From assembly GCA_036518955.1 (NCBI GenBank), contig DATDMG010000260.1, forward strand, positions 1 through 37,032: a DNA stretch of 37,032 bases. Direction: 5' to 3'. This stretch comes from DATDMG01 sp036518955 (GTDB taxonomy: Bacteria > Actinomycetota > Actinomycetes > Actinomycetales > Kineosporiaceae). Positions 18,080 to 26,155 of the stretch are shown piece after piece (position 1 is the first letter of the stretch; each line of letters starts with the position of its first letter). Made by a program: the position numbers and the translations under genes. The notes under the pieces are model-generated. The model saw only the letters and a program-made list of their open reading frames with translations. It made no database searches and was not told where the DNA came from.

Positions 18080-20342
18080 CGAGACACCGCACGCCGTCCC
18101 CGACGCCGCGACACCGCCCACGCCGGCGCCCTCCCCCGGAGGATCCCCGGCCGATGCCGCGCCGACGTCGGGGGAGAGCGGACCGGCCCGCGACGGCGCG
18201 CCCCCCGAGGGGCCGGCCGGCGAAGAGGCGGAGCAACTGCAGGCTGACGGCGTGCACCTGTTGCGGACGCTCACGGACGACCGCCCGGGCGGGATCGTCT
18301 ACATCTCCGCGCACACCGTGAACGCCGAGAACATCGCGGCCCGGGACGTCCACGGGGCCGGGGCCCGGCGTGGCGGCCATGGCCGGGGGAGCCGGTCGCG
18401 GGTGGCCGAGGAACGGGACGCGCCGCCCGTGGTGAGCGTCACCGCGAGCAGCGACGCCGAGATGGCTCGCCTGCGTGCGGTGACGATGCCGGTGGACACC
18501 CGTCAGCGGGCCGCCCCCCTGCTGGCCGAGGAGCGGCTGCTCATCCTGCACGGACCGGCGGGCGCCGGGAAGCGAGCGGCGGCCATCGACCTGCTGCAGC
18601 CGTACGGCACGGTGCTGGACGTCGACCCGTCGGTGTCCGTCAACGCGCTCGCCGCGTTCGACGCCGTGATTCGCCGCCCCGAGCACCCCTGTTACGTGAT
18701 CGAGTCGCTCGCCGCGGACACGGCCAGGGCGTTGACCGACTACGCCGTCCGATCCCTGGCCCGACAACTCGAGGAGAGCGATGCACGCCTCGTGGTCACT
18801 GTCGACGAGCGGATCCCCCTCCAGGCGGACGTCGCCGCGGGTGCGGTGAGCTGGAACCGCCGCCCCGACCCGATCGAGGCACTGCGCCGTCACCTGGACT
18901 ACTACCTGGCCCCCGGGGTGGTCGACCAGGTCATGCGGCGGCTGCCCCTGGACGAGCTGAAGCATCAGCTGGCCGAGCGAGAGATGAGACTCGTCGACCG
19001 CCTGGCGCGGCAGGTCGCCCAGGCTCACCGCGACGGGCGTGACGTGGTCGCCGCCGTGCGGGACCTCGGCCTCGAGGCGCACGAGCGGGTGCGGCGCTGG
19101 TTCGCCGAAGAGCGAACTCCGCTGCAGGTCGCCCTGCTGCTGGCCGCCACCGTTCTCCACGGATGCACGTTCGCCAGCGTGCTCGCCCATGCGGCGCGGA
19201 TGGAGGGGATCCTCGCCGAGCTGTGCCGCATCGACCTTGACGACCACGCGCGGACACCGACCCGCGACAGCACCGCGATGCTCGCCGAGGTGATGGCCAC
19301 GACCGCCGAGGGCATGCTCATCACCGAGTTCGGTACCTGCGTGACCCGGTTGGTTCGTCTGGAGTCGGAGGCGCTGCTGCCCGCCGTCCTCGACGTCGTC
19401 TGGCACGACCACGACCTGGCCGCGGAGACCTTGGTCCGGTGGCTCGTCGACACCGGGCGCACCGGCGACGGCGACGTGCGGCTGCGGGTCGCGATGGCCG
19501 CGGGCCGGCTGGCCGACATCGACTTCGCCACCATCCGGAACCGGATCCTGCTGCCGTGGGCCAAGGATCCCTCCCGGGCCGCCGGCTGGGCAGCTGCCGA
19601 CGCGCTCGGCGTCCCGGCCGGCGGGGAAGGAACAGCACCCCTCGCTCTCGGGCTGCTGCACCACTGGGCGACCGTGGACAACCTCGACATGGCATGGACG
19701 GCCGTCGCCGCCTTCGGCGGCTACGTGGGCCTGAAACGGCCCGGCATCGCGATGCAGGAGCTACGCGCGATGACCGACCGGCACGCCCACTGGGTGCTGC
19801 CGGCCGTGCGGGCGAGCGTCGTGCGGCTGTTCTGCCTGGGCGCGCTCTCCGGGCAGGACGTGCCCACCCTGGTCCTTGCCGCGCTGTGCGACTGGCTCCG
19901 CCCGGACCTGCGCCTCGATCACCGACAGGAGGGCCGCCGCGCCGACGGCGGACCCGCCCCCGAGGTGGCGTGCACAGTGATCACCAAGCTGCTGGAGGTC
20001 GCGGGGAACCCCGCCGACTCCAGGGCGTCGCGGACCTGGGAACGACTGACACATCGCGACGCCCTCCCCGCTGCGGTCCGGCTGCTGCGGGAGGCACTAC
20101 GCCGGAAGACGTCCCGCGACGACGCGGCCGACGCCGTGCTGGGGCTGGTCGACGCCGCGGACCAGAACGACGGCCGGTACCCGGCCCTGGAGTCCTTGCT
20201 GCTCGCCGTGCCCCTCGGTGACGGTGGCACCGTCCGGGACGGCGACCGGCTCCGCCACTACCTCGCACCGTGGACCCGCGCCGGCGACCCTTCGCCCAGC
20301 GCCGTCCGGTTGCTCGAGCGACTTCCACGAGGTGACACGTGA
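18063..20342 (+). CDS. P-loop (STAND-like) ATPase with N-terminal signalling motif
   Basis: This 759-residue protein begins with a disordered Pro/Ala-rich tail, then ISAHTVNAENIAARDV (81-96), nearly the same motif as at the cyclase C-terminus. A P-loop domain follows, with Walker A GPAGAGK (164-170), a likely Walker B ending CYVIES (210-215) and a sensor-like LVVTVDER (243-250). The remaining 480 residues are alpha-helical with HEAT/ARM-like character. This layout (short motif, NTPase, helical repeats) is that of STAND-type signalling ATPases of bacterial immunity, though the sequence is divergent. GTG 18063 lies inside the cyclase gene, so the two are translationally coupled. The stop overlaps the next start (GTGA). 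Confidence 0.65.
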   Translation: MTVTTDETPHAVPDAATPPTPAPSPGGSPADAAPTSGESGPARDGAPPEGPAGEEAEQLQADGVHLLRTLTDDRPGGIVYISAHTVNAENIAARDVHGAGARRGGHGRGSRSRVAEERDAPPVVSVTASSDAEMARLRAVTMPVDTRQRAAPLLAEERLLILHGPAGAGKRAAAIDLLQPYGTVLDVDPSVSVNALAAFDAVIRRPEHPCYVIESLAADTARALTDYAVRSLARQLEESDARLVVTVDERIPLQADVAAGAVSWNRRPDPIEALRRHLDYYLAPGVVDQVMRRLPLDELKHQLAEREMRLVDRLARQVAQAHRDGRDVVAAVRDLGLEAHERVRRWFAEERTPLQVALLLAATVLHGCTFASVLAHAARMEGILAELCRIDLDDHARTPTRDSTAMLAEVMATTAEGMLITEFGTCVTRLVRLESEALLPAVLDVVWHDHDLAAETLVRWLVDTGRTGDGDVRLRVAMAAGRLADIDFATIRNRILLPWAKDPSRAAGWAAADALGVPAGGEGTAPLALGLLHHWATVDNLDMAWTAVAAFGGYVGLKRPGIAMQELRAMTDRHAHWVLPAVRASVVRLFCLGALSGQDVPTLVLAALCDWLRPDLRLDHRQEGRRADGGPAPEVACTVITKLLEVAGNPADSRASRTWERLTHRDALPAAVRLLREALRRKTSRDDAADAVLGLVDAADQNDGRYPALESLLLAVPLGDGGTVRDGDRLRHYLAPWTRAGDPSPSAVRLLERLPRGDT

Positions 20343-21574
20343 AGACCTACGACCCCTTTGCTGAGGTGGCCCGTCCGTCACTGGGAGTGTTCGGCGGCCT
20401 GCCGAGCGCACCGCCCGGCGCGGTGCTCGTCGTGGACCGGGTGGGTAGGCCGTTGCAGGTCCTGGCGTCGCACGTCGACCGGTTGACCCCGGGCGAGGCT
20501 CGGTTCGGGCGGCTGCGCACCATCTACCAGGTCGTCGTTGCCGAGCGGCAGTTGGAGCGGGACGACGCCTATCCGTGCCAGGACGCCGGGACCTTCCGAT
20601 CGACCCTGCTGCTCACCTGTCGCGTCGTCGATCCGGCGGCGGTCGTCGTGCGTGGAGTCCACGACGTGGCGGCGGTGATCGTTCCCCGGGTGACGGAGAC
20701 GCTGCGCGAGATCTGCCGGAGGTTCCCGGCAGAACGGTACGCGGAGGCCGAGGCCGCGGCCCTCGCCGCGATCCGGGAGATCGAGGCGGCCCACCGACAC
20801 GACCCGGCGTTCCAGATCACCGACGTTTCGCTCCGGCTCTCCCTCGACGCGGAGGCGGCCGCGTTCGTGGCCCAGCTCAAGGCCAACGAGCGCACCGGCG
20901 TGCTGATGCGCAGTGACACCGACCTCGCCAGCGCCAAGGCGGAGCAGGAATCGGAGCTGGCCCGGCAGCGCGAGCGGTTGCTCGCCCAGCAGACCGCTCT
21001 GCAGGAGGAATTCACCCGGGCACGGTTGATGCTGGAGAAGGAGCGTCAGGCCCAGGAGGCGGAACTGGCACGCCTGCGCCTGGAGCAGGAGGCCGCGCTG
21101 GAGAAGGCCAGCCTGGAGTTCCGGCTGGAGCGCGAGCAACTCGCCGCCCGCTCGCAACTGGCCCTCGAGCAGGAACGCGCCGACCACTACCTCGGGATGT
21201 TGACGCGCGGCGACTACGCTGTGCTGGCCCTGCAGCTCGGACAGGACCCCTCCTCGATCGAACGCGTCGCCCTGCAGCTGGCGCAGCGGCAGAACACCGA
21301 GGCACACCAGCAACTGCTCGCCCTGCAGATGTTCCTCCAGGAGGACGCCCTGGAGGCCATGGACATCACGGACAAGGCCAAGCTGCTGCTGGCCCGCCTC
21401 GCGGAGGGCTGGGCCCGGGGAACCCCGCGGCTGGCGACGTCAGCGGGCGCGGAGCTGCCGGAGTTGCCGGGCGTCAGCGGAGCCACGGCCGGCCCCGTAC
21501 CCCGCCTCGCTGCTGCGCCCTCCGGTGGAAGCGATGCGGCCGGCGGCACCGGGCAGGCCGTGGGAGGTGACTGA
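20339..21574 (+). CDS. SPFH/band-7-like protein with long coiled coil
   Basis: This 411-residue protein has an SPFH-like beta/alpha region at about 25-185: the strand TLLLTCRVVDPAAVVVRG, then a helix through VTETLREICRRF and a second helix before ITDVSLRLSLDAEA. A Glu/Gln/Arg-rich coiled coil runs from about 195 to 285. There is no membrane span, so membrane contact would be peripheral or through the neighbouring TM proteins. SPFH proteins form large ring scaffolds at membranes. The GTG start overlaps the ATPase stop by four bases, and GAGGTG lies upstream. In this operon it probably organises the ATPase at the membrane; that is inference. Confidence 0.7.
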   Translation: MKTYDPFAEVARPSLGVFGGLPSAPPGAVLVVDRVGRPLQVLASHVDRLTPGEARFGRLRTIYQVVVAERQLERDDAYPCQDAGTFRSTLLLTCRVVDPAAVVVRGVHDVAAVIVPRVTETLREICRRFPAERYAEAEAAALAAIREIEAAHRHDPAFQITDVSLRLSLDAEAAAFVAQLKANERTGVLMRSDTDLASAKAEQESELARQRERLLAQQTALQEEFTRARLMLEKERQAQEAELARLRLEQEAALEKASLEFRLEREQLAARSQLALEQERADHYLGMLTRGDYAVLALQLGQDPSSIERVALQLAQRQNTEAHQQLLALQMFLQEDALEAMDITDKAKLLLARLAEGWARGTPRLATSAGAELPELPGVSGATAGPVPRLAAAPSGGSDAAGGTGQAVGGD

Positions 21575-22204
21575 GTGAGCCTTCCGCAACAGGCCTGGGT
21601 CACCGTGACGGTGTGGGTGCCGGCCCCGATCCGCCTGGCGTTGCTCCTGGCTCTCGGCCTGTTGGCGGCACTGCGTCTGGTCCCCGCCCTGTTGCGCGTC
21701 GTGGGGAGGTGTCTGCAGCGCAGCGAGAGCACGCTGGCGCTGCTGACCTATCCGGAGTTCCTGGCGACATCGTTCGCACGGCAGCTGGGGCGGCCGTTGC
21801 TGCCCGGCACGTTCGCCTATGGGCAGCTGCTCGGCGTCGCGCACACCGGTCTGGTGGCGACGGGCCGCTTGCTCGACCGGGCGGGGAGCCACCGGGCCAG
21901 GCTCCGCGGATGGCTGTTCGCCGGGCCCACCGTGCTGCTGCTCGGCATCTGGTACGGAGGCACCGACCTGCCGTCAGGCGTCGTGGGCGACGCTGTCCGG
22001 ACGGCCCGGATCGGCCTGATCACGACGGATGCGTGGCTCATGGACGGTCGAACGGCCCCGCCCCCCGACACCTGCCCTGCCGCCCCGGACCGGTCGAGGC
22101 GCACCGCGCCGTCGAGCGTCCCGGCGCGGTCTGCCCCGCCCAGGAGGGCGCCCCAGGGCGGCTCGCGCAAGTCCACGGTCCAGCGCCCCACCCAGGGGCG
22201 ATGA
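21575..22204 (+). CDS. two-span membrane protein of unknown function
   Basis: This 209-residue protein has one hydrophobic span at about 18-42 and another at about 112-130 (GWLFAGPTVLLLGIWYG). The region between them and a Pro/Arg-rich C-terminal tail (about 160-209) would lie on either side. It starts directly after the stop of the SPFH-like gene, with GGAGGTG upstream, so it belongs to the same operon. I do not recognise the family. Confidence 0.78.
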   Translation: MSLPQQAWVTVTVWVPAPIRLALLLALGLLAALRLVPALLRVVGRCLQRSESTLALLTYPEFLATSFARQLGRPLLPGTFAYGQLLGVAHTGLVATGRLLDRAGSHRARLRGWLFAGPTVLLLGIWYGGTDLPSGVVGDAVRTARIGLITTDAWLMDGRTAPPPDTCPAAPDRSRRTAPSSVPARSAPPRRAPQGGSRKSTVQRPTQGR

Positions 22205-22245
22205 CGGTCAGCAGCAGATCATGACGACGAGGATGGGTACGCGAC

Positions 22246-23346
22246 GTGACGAGTACGCGTGGTGCCGCCGGCCGAGGAGTTCGGAGTGCCGCCACCTCAC
22301 GAGCAGCGCTCAACGCCTTGGTGCACGAGGCCTTGGCGGAGGGGAACCTCGGCCTGCGCGGCTTCGTGGAGCAACGGCTGATGACCCACGAGGGCGGTGC
22401 CTGGCGGGCCCGGCTCGACCACTACGGGCGAGCCGGCGACCCCACCACCTACCTCAAGGCCATCCGCTCCCATCCTGGGTTCGCCGACCGGCAGCGTGCG
22501 CTGGCCCGAGCGGTTCTCCGCGGACGTAACGTCTGGGCGCATGACTTCCGGCCGGGAGGGCTGAACCGGGGCGTCACGGCGTCAGCCGTCTACGCGATGG
22601 CCGACCTGCTCGCATCGGTGGGTGATCAGGCGAGATCGGCCCGCGTCCGGGAATCCGCCGAACGGGCAGGGTTGCGTCGCGGGCCGGACCGGACCGACCG
22701 CGTCCGGGGCGACGACCGCCCCCAGGGCGGAAGCGGTCGTCGGCCCCGGGAGCGCCGAGGCGGTCGCCCGGTGCCGCCCGCCCCACGGCCTCACCAGCTG
22801 CAACACGGCCCTCGGACACCACCCCGGGTGTCGACGCCGCACAGGTCGCGCAGTCGGCTGGTGCCAGGCATGGTGATCGGGGCGCTCGGCGTCCTCGTGG
22901 CGGGCGGCTTCGCTCGCGGCGCGTTCCACCCGGATCCCGCGCAGGCCCGCTATGACGCCGCGCCCGTCGGGTCGCTGATCGGGGTCCACCGAGGCATCGA
23001 TCTCAGCGACGGCTACCACCTGTCGCTGCTCAGCGACCCGACGCACCCCGCAGCAGGCCTGTACGAAGGCGACCTCGCGCTCCGCGCGGGCTCACTGGTC
23101 GCGCCCACCGGCCGCATCGCCCCGCTGGACGCCAACACCCGGGGCGACTACGCGCATTGCCGGAACGACACCCGGTACGCGTCGGGGGTGCCGGCGAGTC
23201 CGGCGCGCGGCCGGATCGCCTCGATGTGCGTGGTGACGGCCGGAGGGGCGATCGCGCTGGTGACGATCCGCTCCCGGCACACCGCCCCGGTCGACTACGT
23301 CACCCTCGACGTCACCCTGTGGAAGGGGCCTGCGCCATCGCCCTGA
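22246..23346 (+). CDS. HEPN-like (Swt1-type) domain protein with a membrane anchor
   Basis: This 366-residue protein has an N-terminal helical domain (about 15-140) with RNVWAHD: R94-x4-H99 fits the R-x(4-6)-H motif of HEPN RNases, and RNxWAH is typical of the Swt1 type. A Pro/Arg-rich linker, one membrane span (about 205-225) and an extracytoplasmic domain (about 235-366) with two cysteines (CRNDTR, MCVVT) follow. It is the last gene of the five-gene operon, 41 bp after its neighbour. HEPN domains often act as toxic RNases in conflict systems, so this may be the effector. The start is GTG 22246. The HEPN call rests on the motif and helix pattern. Confidence 0.62.
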   Translation: MTSTRGAAGRGVRSAATSRAALNALVHEALAEGNLGLRGFVEQRLMTHEGGAWRARLDHYGRAGDPTTYLKAIRSHPGFADRQRALARAVLRGRNVWAHDFRPGGLNRGVTASAVYAMADLLASVGDQARSARVRESAERAGLRRGPDRTDRVRGDDRPQGGSGRRPRERRGGRPVPPAPRPHQLQHGPRTPPRVSTPHRSRSRLVPGMVIGALGVLVAGGFARGAFHPDPAQARYDAAPVGSLIGVHRGIDLSDGYHLSLLSDPTHPAAGLYEGDLALRAGSLVAPTGRIAPLDANTRGDYAHCRNDTRYASGVPASPARGRIASMCVVTAGGAIALVTIRSRHTAPVDYVTLDVTLWKGPAPSP

Positions 23347-23450
23347 CCGCGCTCTGCCGAGGCCGTGCCCACCGCGATCTTCCTCGGCCGCGTCCGAGAC
23401 CGGCGAGGGCGGCCCTCGGCACCGGCTGCCGCCCGCCCGGCGAGGGTGGT

Positions 23451-23502
23451 GGAACGGGAACACCACGGCGTGGAACGGAACGGGACGGAACGGGGTGGAA
23501 CG
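23451..23502. repeat. GGAACG direct repeats with 10-bp period
   Basis: GGAACG occurs at 23451, 23472, 23477, 23487 and 23497; the last three are exactly 10 bp apart. The region lies 160 bp before the lectin gene in a 315-bp gap with no other feature. It may bind a protein on one helix face. GGAAC is also the -35 motif of many ECF sigma factors. Confidence 0.65.
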
Positions 23503-23661
23503 CCTACGGGGCGTGCCGGTACCGATGCTCGGGTGCGCGCCGAGGTGGACCTCGCGGTCGCCGCGCCGCGACGTCCCGGGCACGGGATCGGCCCCACCGA
23601 ACGGGTGGTCGCACGCACTGCGACCGCGGTCCCGACCTGACGAGAGGAACGACCCACCACC

Positions 23662-24246
23662 ATGTCCAAAACCTTCCGCACCACGTTGACCCGCCTGGCC
23701 TCCGCCGCGATGGCGGTGGCCGCCGCGCCGCTCGTGGTCGGCGCCCTCCCCGCCCACGCCGCCGACAAGCCAGCGACTCCGGCCTCGGTCCGGCCGGCCC
23801 TCAGCGGAGTCTTCCACGCGATCAGGAACACCGGCTCGAACCTGTGCCTCGAACCAGCAGGCCAGTCGACCGCCGAGTTCGCCGCCATCGTGCAGCAACC
23901 CTGCGTCACCACCGGGGGTGAGAGCCTCGCCCAGGGCTGGCAGCCGATCAAGGTAGGCACCAACCACTACCGGTTCGTCAACCAGCTGAGCGGCTACTGC
24001 TTCGACGCGTTCGACGGTGCGTTCAACGGAGCCCGGCTCCTCCAGGGCACCTGCGTGGCCATCAGCAACGAAGAATTCAACACCGGCACGTCGTTGCCGG
24101 CGGTCACGAAGATCGAGTCCCGAGTCCACTTCACCGACACGGGCTACTGCGTCGACGTCCCCGGGGGCGGGCACACGCCCGGGCAGGCCATGCAGATCTA
24201 CCGCTGCAACGGCACCCCCGCGCAGATCTGGGTGATCGGCTTCTGA
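23662..24246 (+). CDS. secreted ricin-type beta-trefoil lectin domain protein
   Basis: This 194-residue protein has a clear Sec signal peptide: basic start (MSKTFRTTLTRL), hydrophobic core, and cleavage after AHA near residue 34. The mature part (about 47-194) is a ricin-B/RICIN-type beta-trefoil with repeats marked by NTGSNLCLEPAG, SGYCFDAFDG and TGYCVDVPGG, and a closing PAQIWVIGF. Cysteine pairs in each lobe suggest disulfides. Such domains bind sugars; here there is no catalytic partner in the same chain. GAGAGGAA lies upstream of ATG 23662 at long spacing. It ends at a hairpin and appears monocistronic. Confidence 0.88.
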   Translation: MSKTFRTTLTRLASAAMAVAAAPLVVGALPAHAADKPATPASVRPALSGVFHAIRNTGSNLCLEPAGQSTAEFAAIVQQPCVTTGGESLAQGWQPIKVGTNHYRFVNQLSGYCFDAFDGAFNGARLLQGTCVAISNEEFNTGTSLPAVTKIESRVHFTDTGYCVDVPGGGHTPGQAMQIYRCNGTPAQIWVIGF

Positions 24247-24263
24247 GCAACCCCAGGAGGACA

Positions 24264-24317
24264 CGGCCCCCGGTGACCGCCGGCACAGGACGGCGCTCAG
24301 CCGCCCTCCGGGGGCCG
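24264..24317 (+). terminator. hairpin terminator after the lectin gene
   Basis: CGGCCCCCGG (24264-24273) pairs perfectly with CCGGGGGCCG (24308-24317). The enclosed 34 nt can form an inner GC hairpin. It starts 18 bp after the lectin stop codon. Confidence 0.6.
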
Positions 24318-24382
24318 CGCCCTCCCCCTGCGCGCCTGGCCAGGGTCGCCCGCACCTGGCAGCCGGCGCGACCAGCCCGACC

Positions 24383-26071
24383 GTGATCCGCTCCTACACC
24401 GCCGGTGGCTCCACCGTCGCGGTCCGCAAGACCGGCTCCAGCGGCGCGGGACTGTACTGGATGCTCGGTGACCAACAGGGATCGGTCTCGATCGCGGTCA
24501 ACGCCACCGACGCCACCTTCACCCGCGACCGGTACCTGCCCCACGGCGGGAACCGGGCCACCACCGCCATCGGCGCCCCCGGCCTGTGGACGATGCCCAC
24601 CGACCGCTCCTGGATCGGACAGATCCAGGACAAGGACACCGGCCTGGACTACCTCAACAACCGGTACTCCGACCCCGCCCTGGCCCACTTCACCTCCACC
24701 GACCCCCTCAACGACCAGACCACCCCCCAAGACGCCAACCCCTACGCCTACGCCTCCGACAACCCGATCACCTTCACCGACCCCCTCGGCCTGGCCAGCA
24801 ACAGCTACGTCGTCCAAAAGGGCGGCGAGAACTGGAACACCATCGGTGCGAAGTTCAACCTGTCGCTGGCAGAATTGCGGACCCTCAACGGCGGCAGCCT
24901 CAGTGCTGTCCACGTCGGCCAGAAAGTCATAGTCGGTCCGAAACCTCCATCCTTCATCACTGGCTTCTCCGACGGAGTCGGCGGCGCCGCCAAGGAACTC
25001 ATCAGCTCCCTCACCCCCTCCGTGATCTACGATGGCATCAAGAACGCAATACAGCATCCCTGGGAGACATTGCTGACCCTCGGCAAGGCGATCATCCACC
25101 TGGATGAAATTGAGGGCGCCTACAACGCCTGGCGCAGCGGTGACATGTACCACTTCGGCTACTACCTCGGGAAACTCGTCTTCGGGATAGCAGTCAACGC
25201 GATCGCCTACATCGGCGGCGGCGCCCTCGTCAACGTCGTCAAAGGCATCCGGGCCGCCAAGGACGGCGCCAAAGCCACCGAAGCCGCCGCCGCCGCAGGA
25301 AAAACGACGAAGCTCGGGAAGGCGGAAGAGGCGGCGGTGTCCTGCCCCATGTCCTTCTCCGGTGACACTGCGGTACTGATGGCCGACGGCACGACCAAGC
25401 CGATCAAGGACATCAAGGTCGGTGACAAGGTCGAAGCATCCGATCCAGCCACTGGCGTGATCACCGCCGAACCCGTCACCGCAACCCACCTCAACGACGA
25501 CCACAACCTCCTCGACCTCACCGTCCATACCCCCAAGGGCGATTCGGTCATCCACACCACCACCAACCACCCCTTCTACGACGACACCACCCACAGCTGG
25601 ACCGACGCGGAGCGGCTTGTGGTCGGACACCGCTTGCGCACGACCACCCGGGAAGTGAGCATGGTTGCCGCCCTCACCGCAGCTGCCGGCCACGCCTGGA
25701 TGAACAACCTCACGATCGAGGACTTCCACACCTACTTTGTGCTCGCGAGTAACACTCCGGTACTTGTTCACAATTGTGATGGAAAGTTGTCAGATCCGCT
25801 GCCACAAGGGATGTCTCGAGCCATTGTGAAGGCCTATGATGACATCAGGGCCGGGCGACTAGCCTCGCATGACATATTCCAGGGTCGTGAAGTGTACGCA
25901 AGAAGCTGGGCCGGGGCAGAGGAGTATCGTGTACCCGGTGCGAATGATAGTACTCGGATCCTCGTAAAGATGCTCTCAAGCGGACAGAAGGTGATGGGTT
26001 GGACAACGGATCATTACAAGCACATCTATGCGTTCTCCGCTCCGCATTTCCCAGATTCAGGTTGGAGGTAG
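24383..26071 (+). CDS. 5'-truncated Rhs protein tip: Rhs core end, LysM-like, HINT and barnase-like toxin
   Basis: The open frame encodes 562 residues from GTG 24383, and Rhs similarity begins near 24353. Rhs core end: 1-137, closing with DPLGL. LysM-like segment: about 139-184. Hydrophobic pre-toxin region: about 190-290. PT-HINT self-cleaving domain: about 320-465 (SFSGDTAVLMADG to VLVHNC). Toxin: 466-562, matching the barnase family: E514 in EEYR, R525 in STRIL and H544 in TTDHYK align with E73, R87 and H102. GC content drops sharply in the toxin part, a sign of tip exchange. The Rhs N-terminus is missing and no ribosome-binding site is seen, so this is probably an orphan tip. The immunity gene follows. 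Confidence 0.83.
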   Translation: MIRSYTAGGSTVAVRKTGSSGAGLYWMLGDQQGSVSIAVNATDATFTRDRYLPHGGNRATTAIGAPGLWTMPTDRSWIGQIQDKDTGLDYLNNRYSDPALAHFTSTDPLNDQTTPQDANPYAYASDNPITFTDPLGLASNSYVVQKGGENWNTIGAKFNLSLAELRTLNGGSLSAVHVGQKVIVGPKPPSFITGFSDGVGGAAKELISSLTPSVIYDGIKNAIQHPWETLLTLGKAIIHLDEIEGAYNAWRSGDMYHFGYYLGKLVFGIAVNAIAYIGGGALVNVVKGIRAAKDGAKATEAAAAAGKTTKLGKAEEAAVSCPMSFSGDTAVLMADGTTKPIKDIKVGDKVEASDPATGVITAEPVTATHLNDDHNLLDLTVHTPKGDSVIHTTTNHPFYDDTTHSWTDAERLVVGHRLRTTTREVSMVAALTAAAGHAWMNNLTIEDFHTYFVLASNTPVLVHNCDGKLSDPLPQGMSRAIVKAYDDIRAGRLASHDIFQGREVYARSWAGAEEYRVPGANDSTRILVKMLSSGQKVMGWTTDHYKHIYAFSAPHFPDSGWR

Positions 26072-26155
26072 CCTCAGGGAGGCATGTTGTTGGCGGCCTG
26101 CACTCCGGTTAGGATGCGCGATCAACTCATTCGATCTCGAGCGAGGAGATTGGCG

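Noticed and set aside
24131..25771. 546-residue minus-strand frame over the Rhs tip
   Set aside because: Gly/Val-rich antisense shadow; the plus strand carries Rhs, HINT and toxin motifs.
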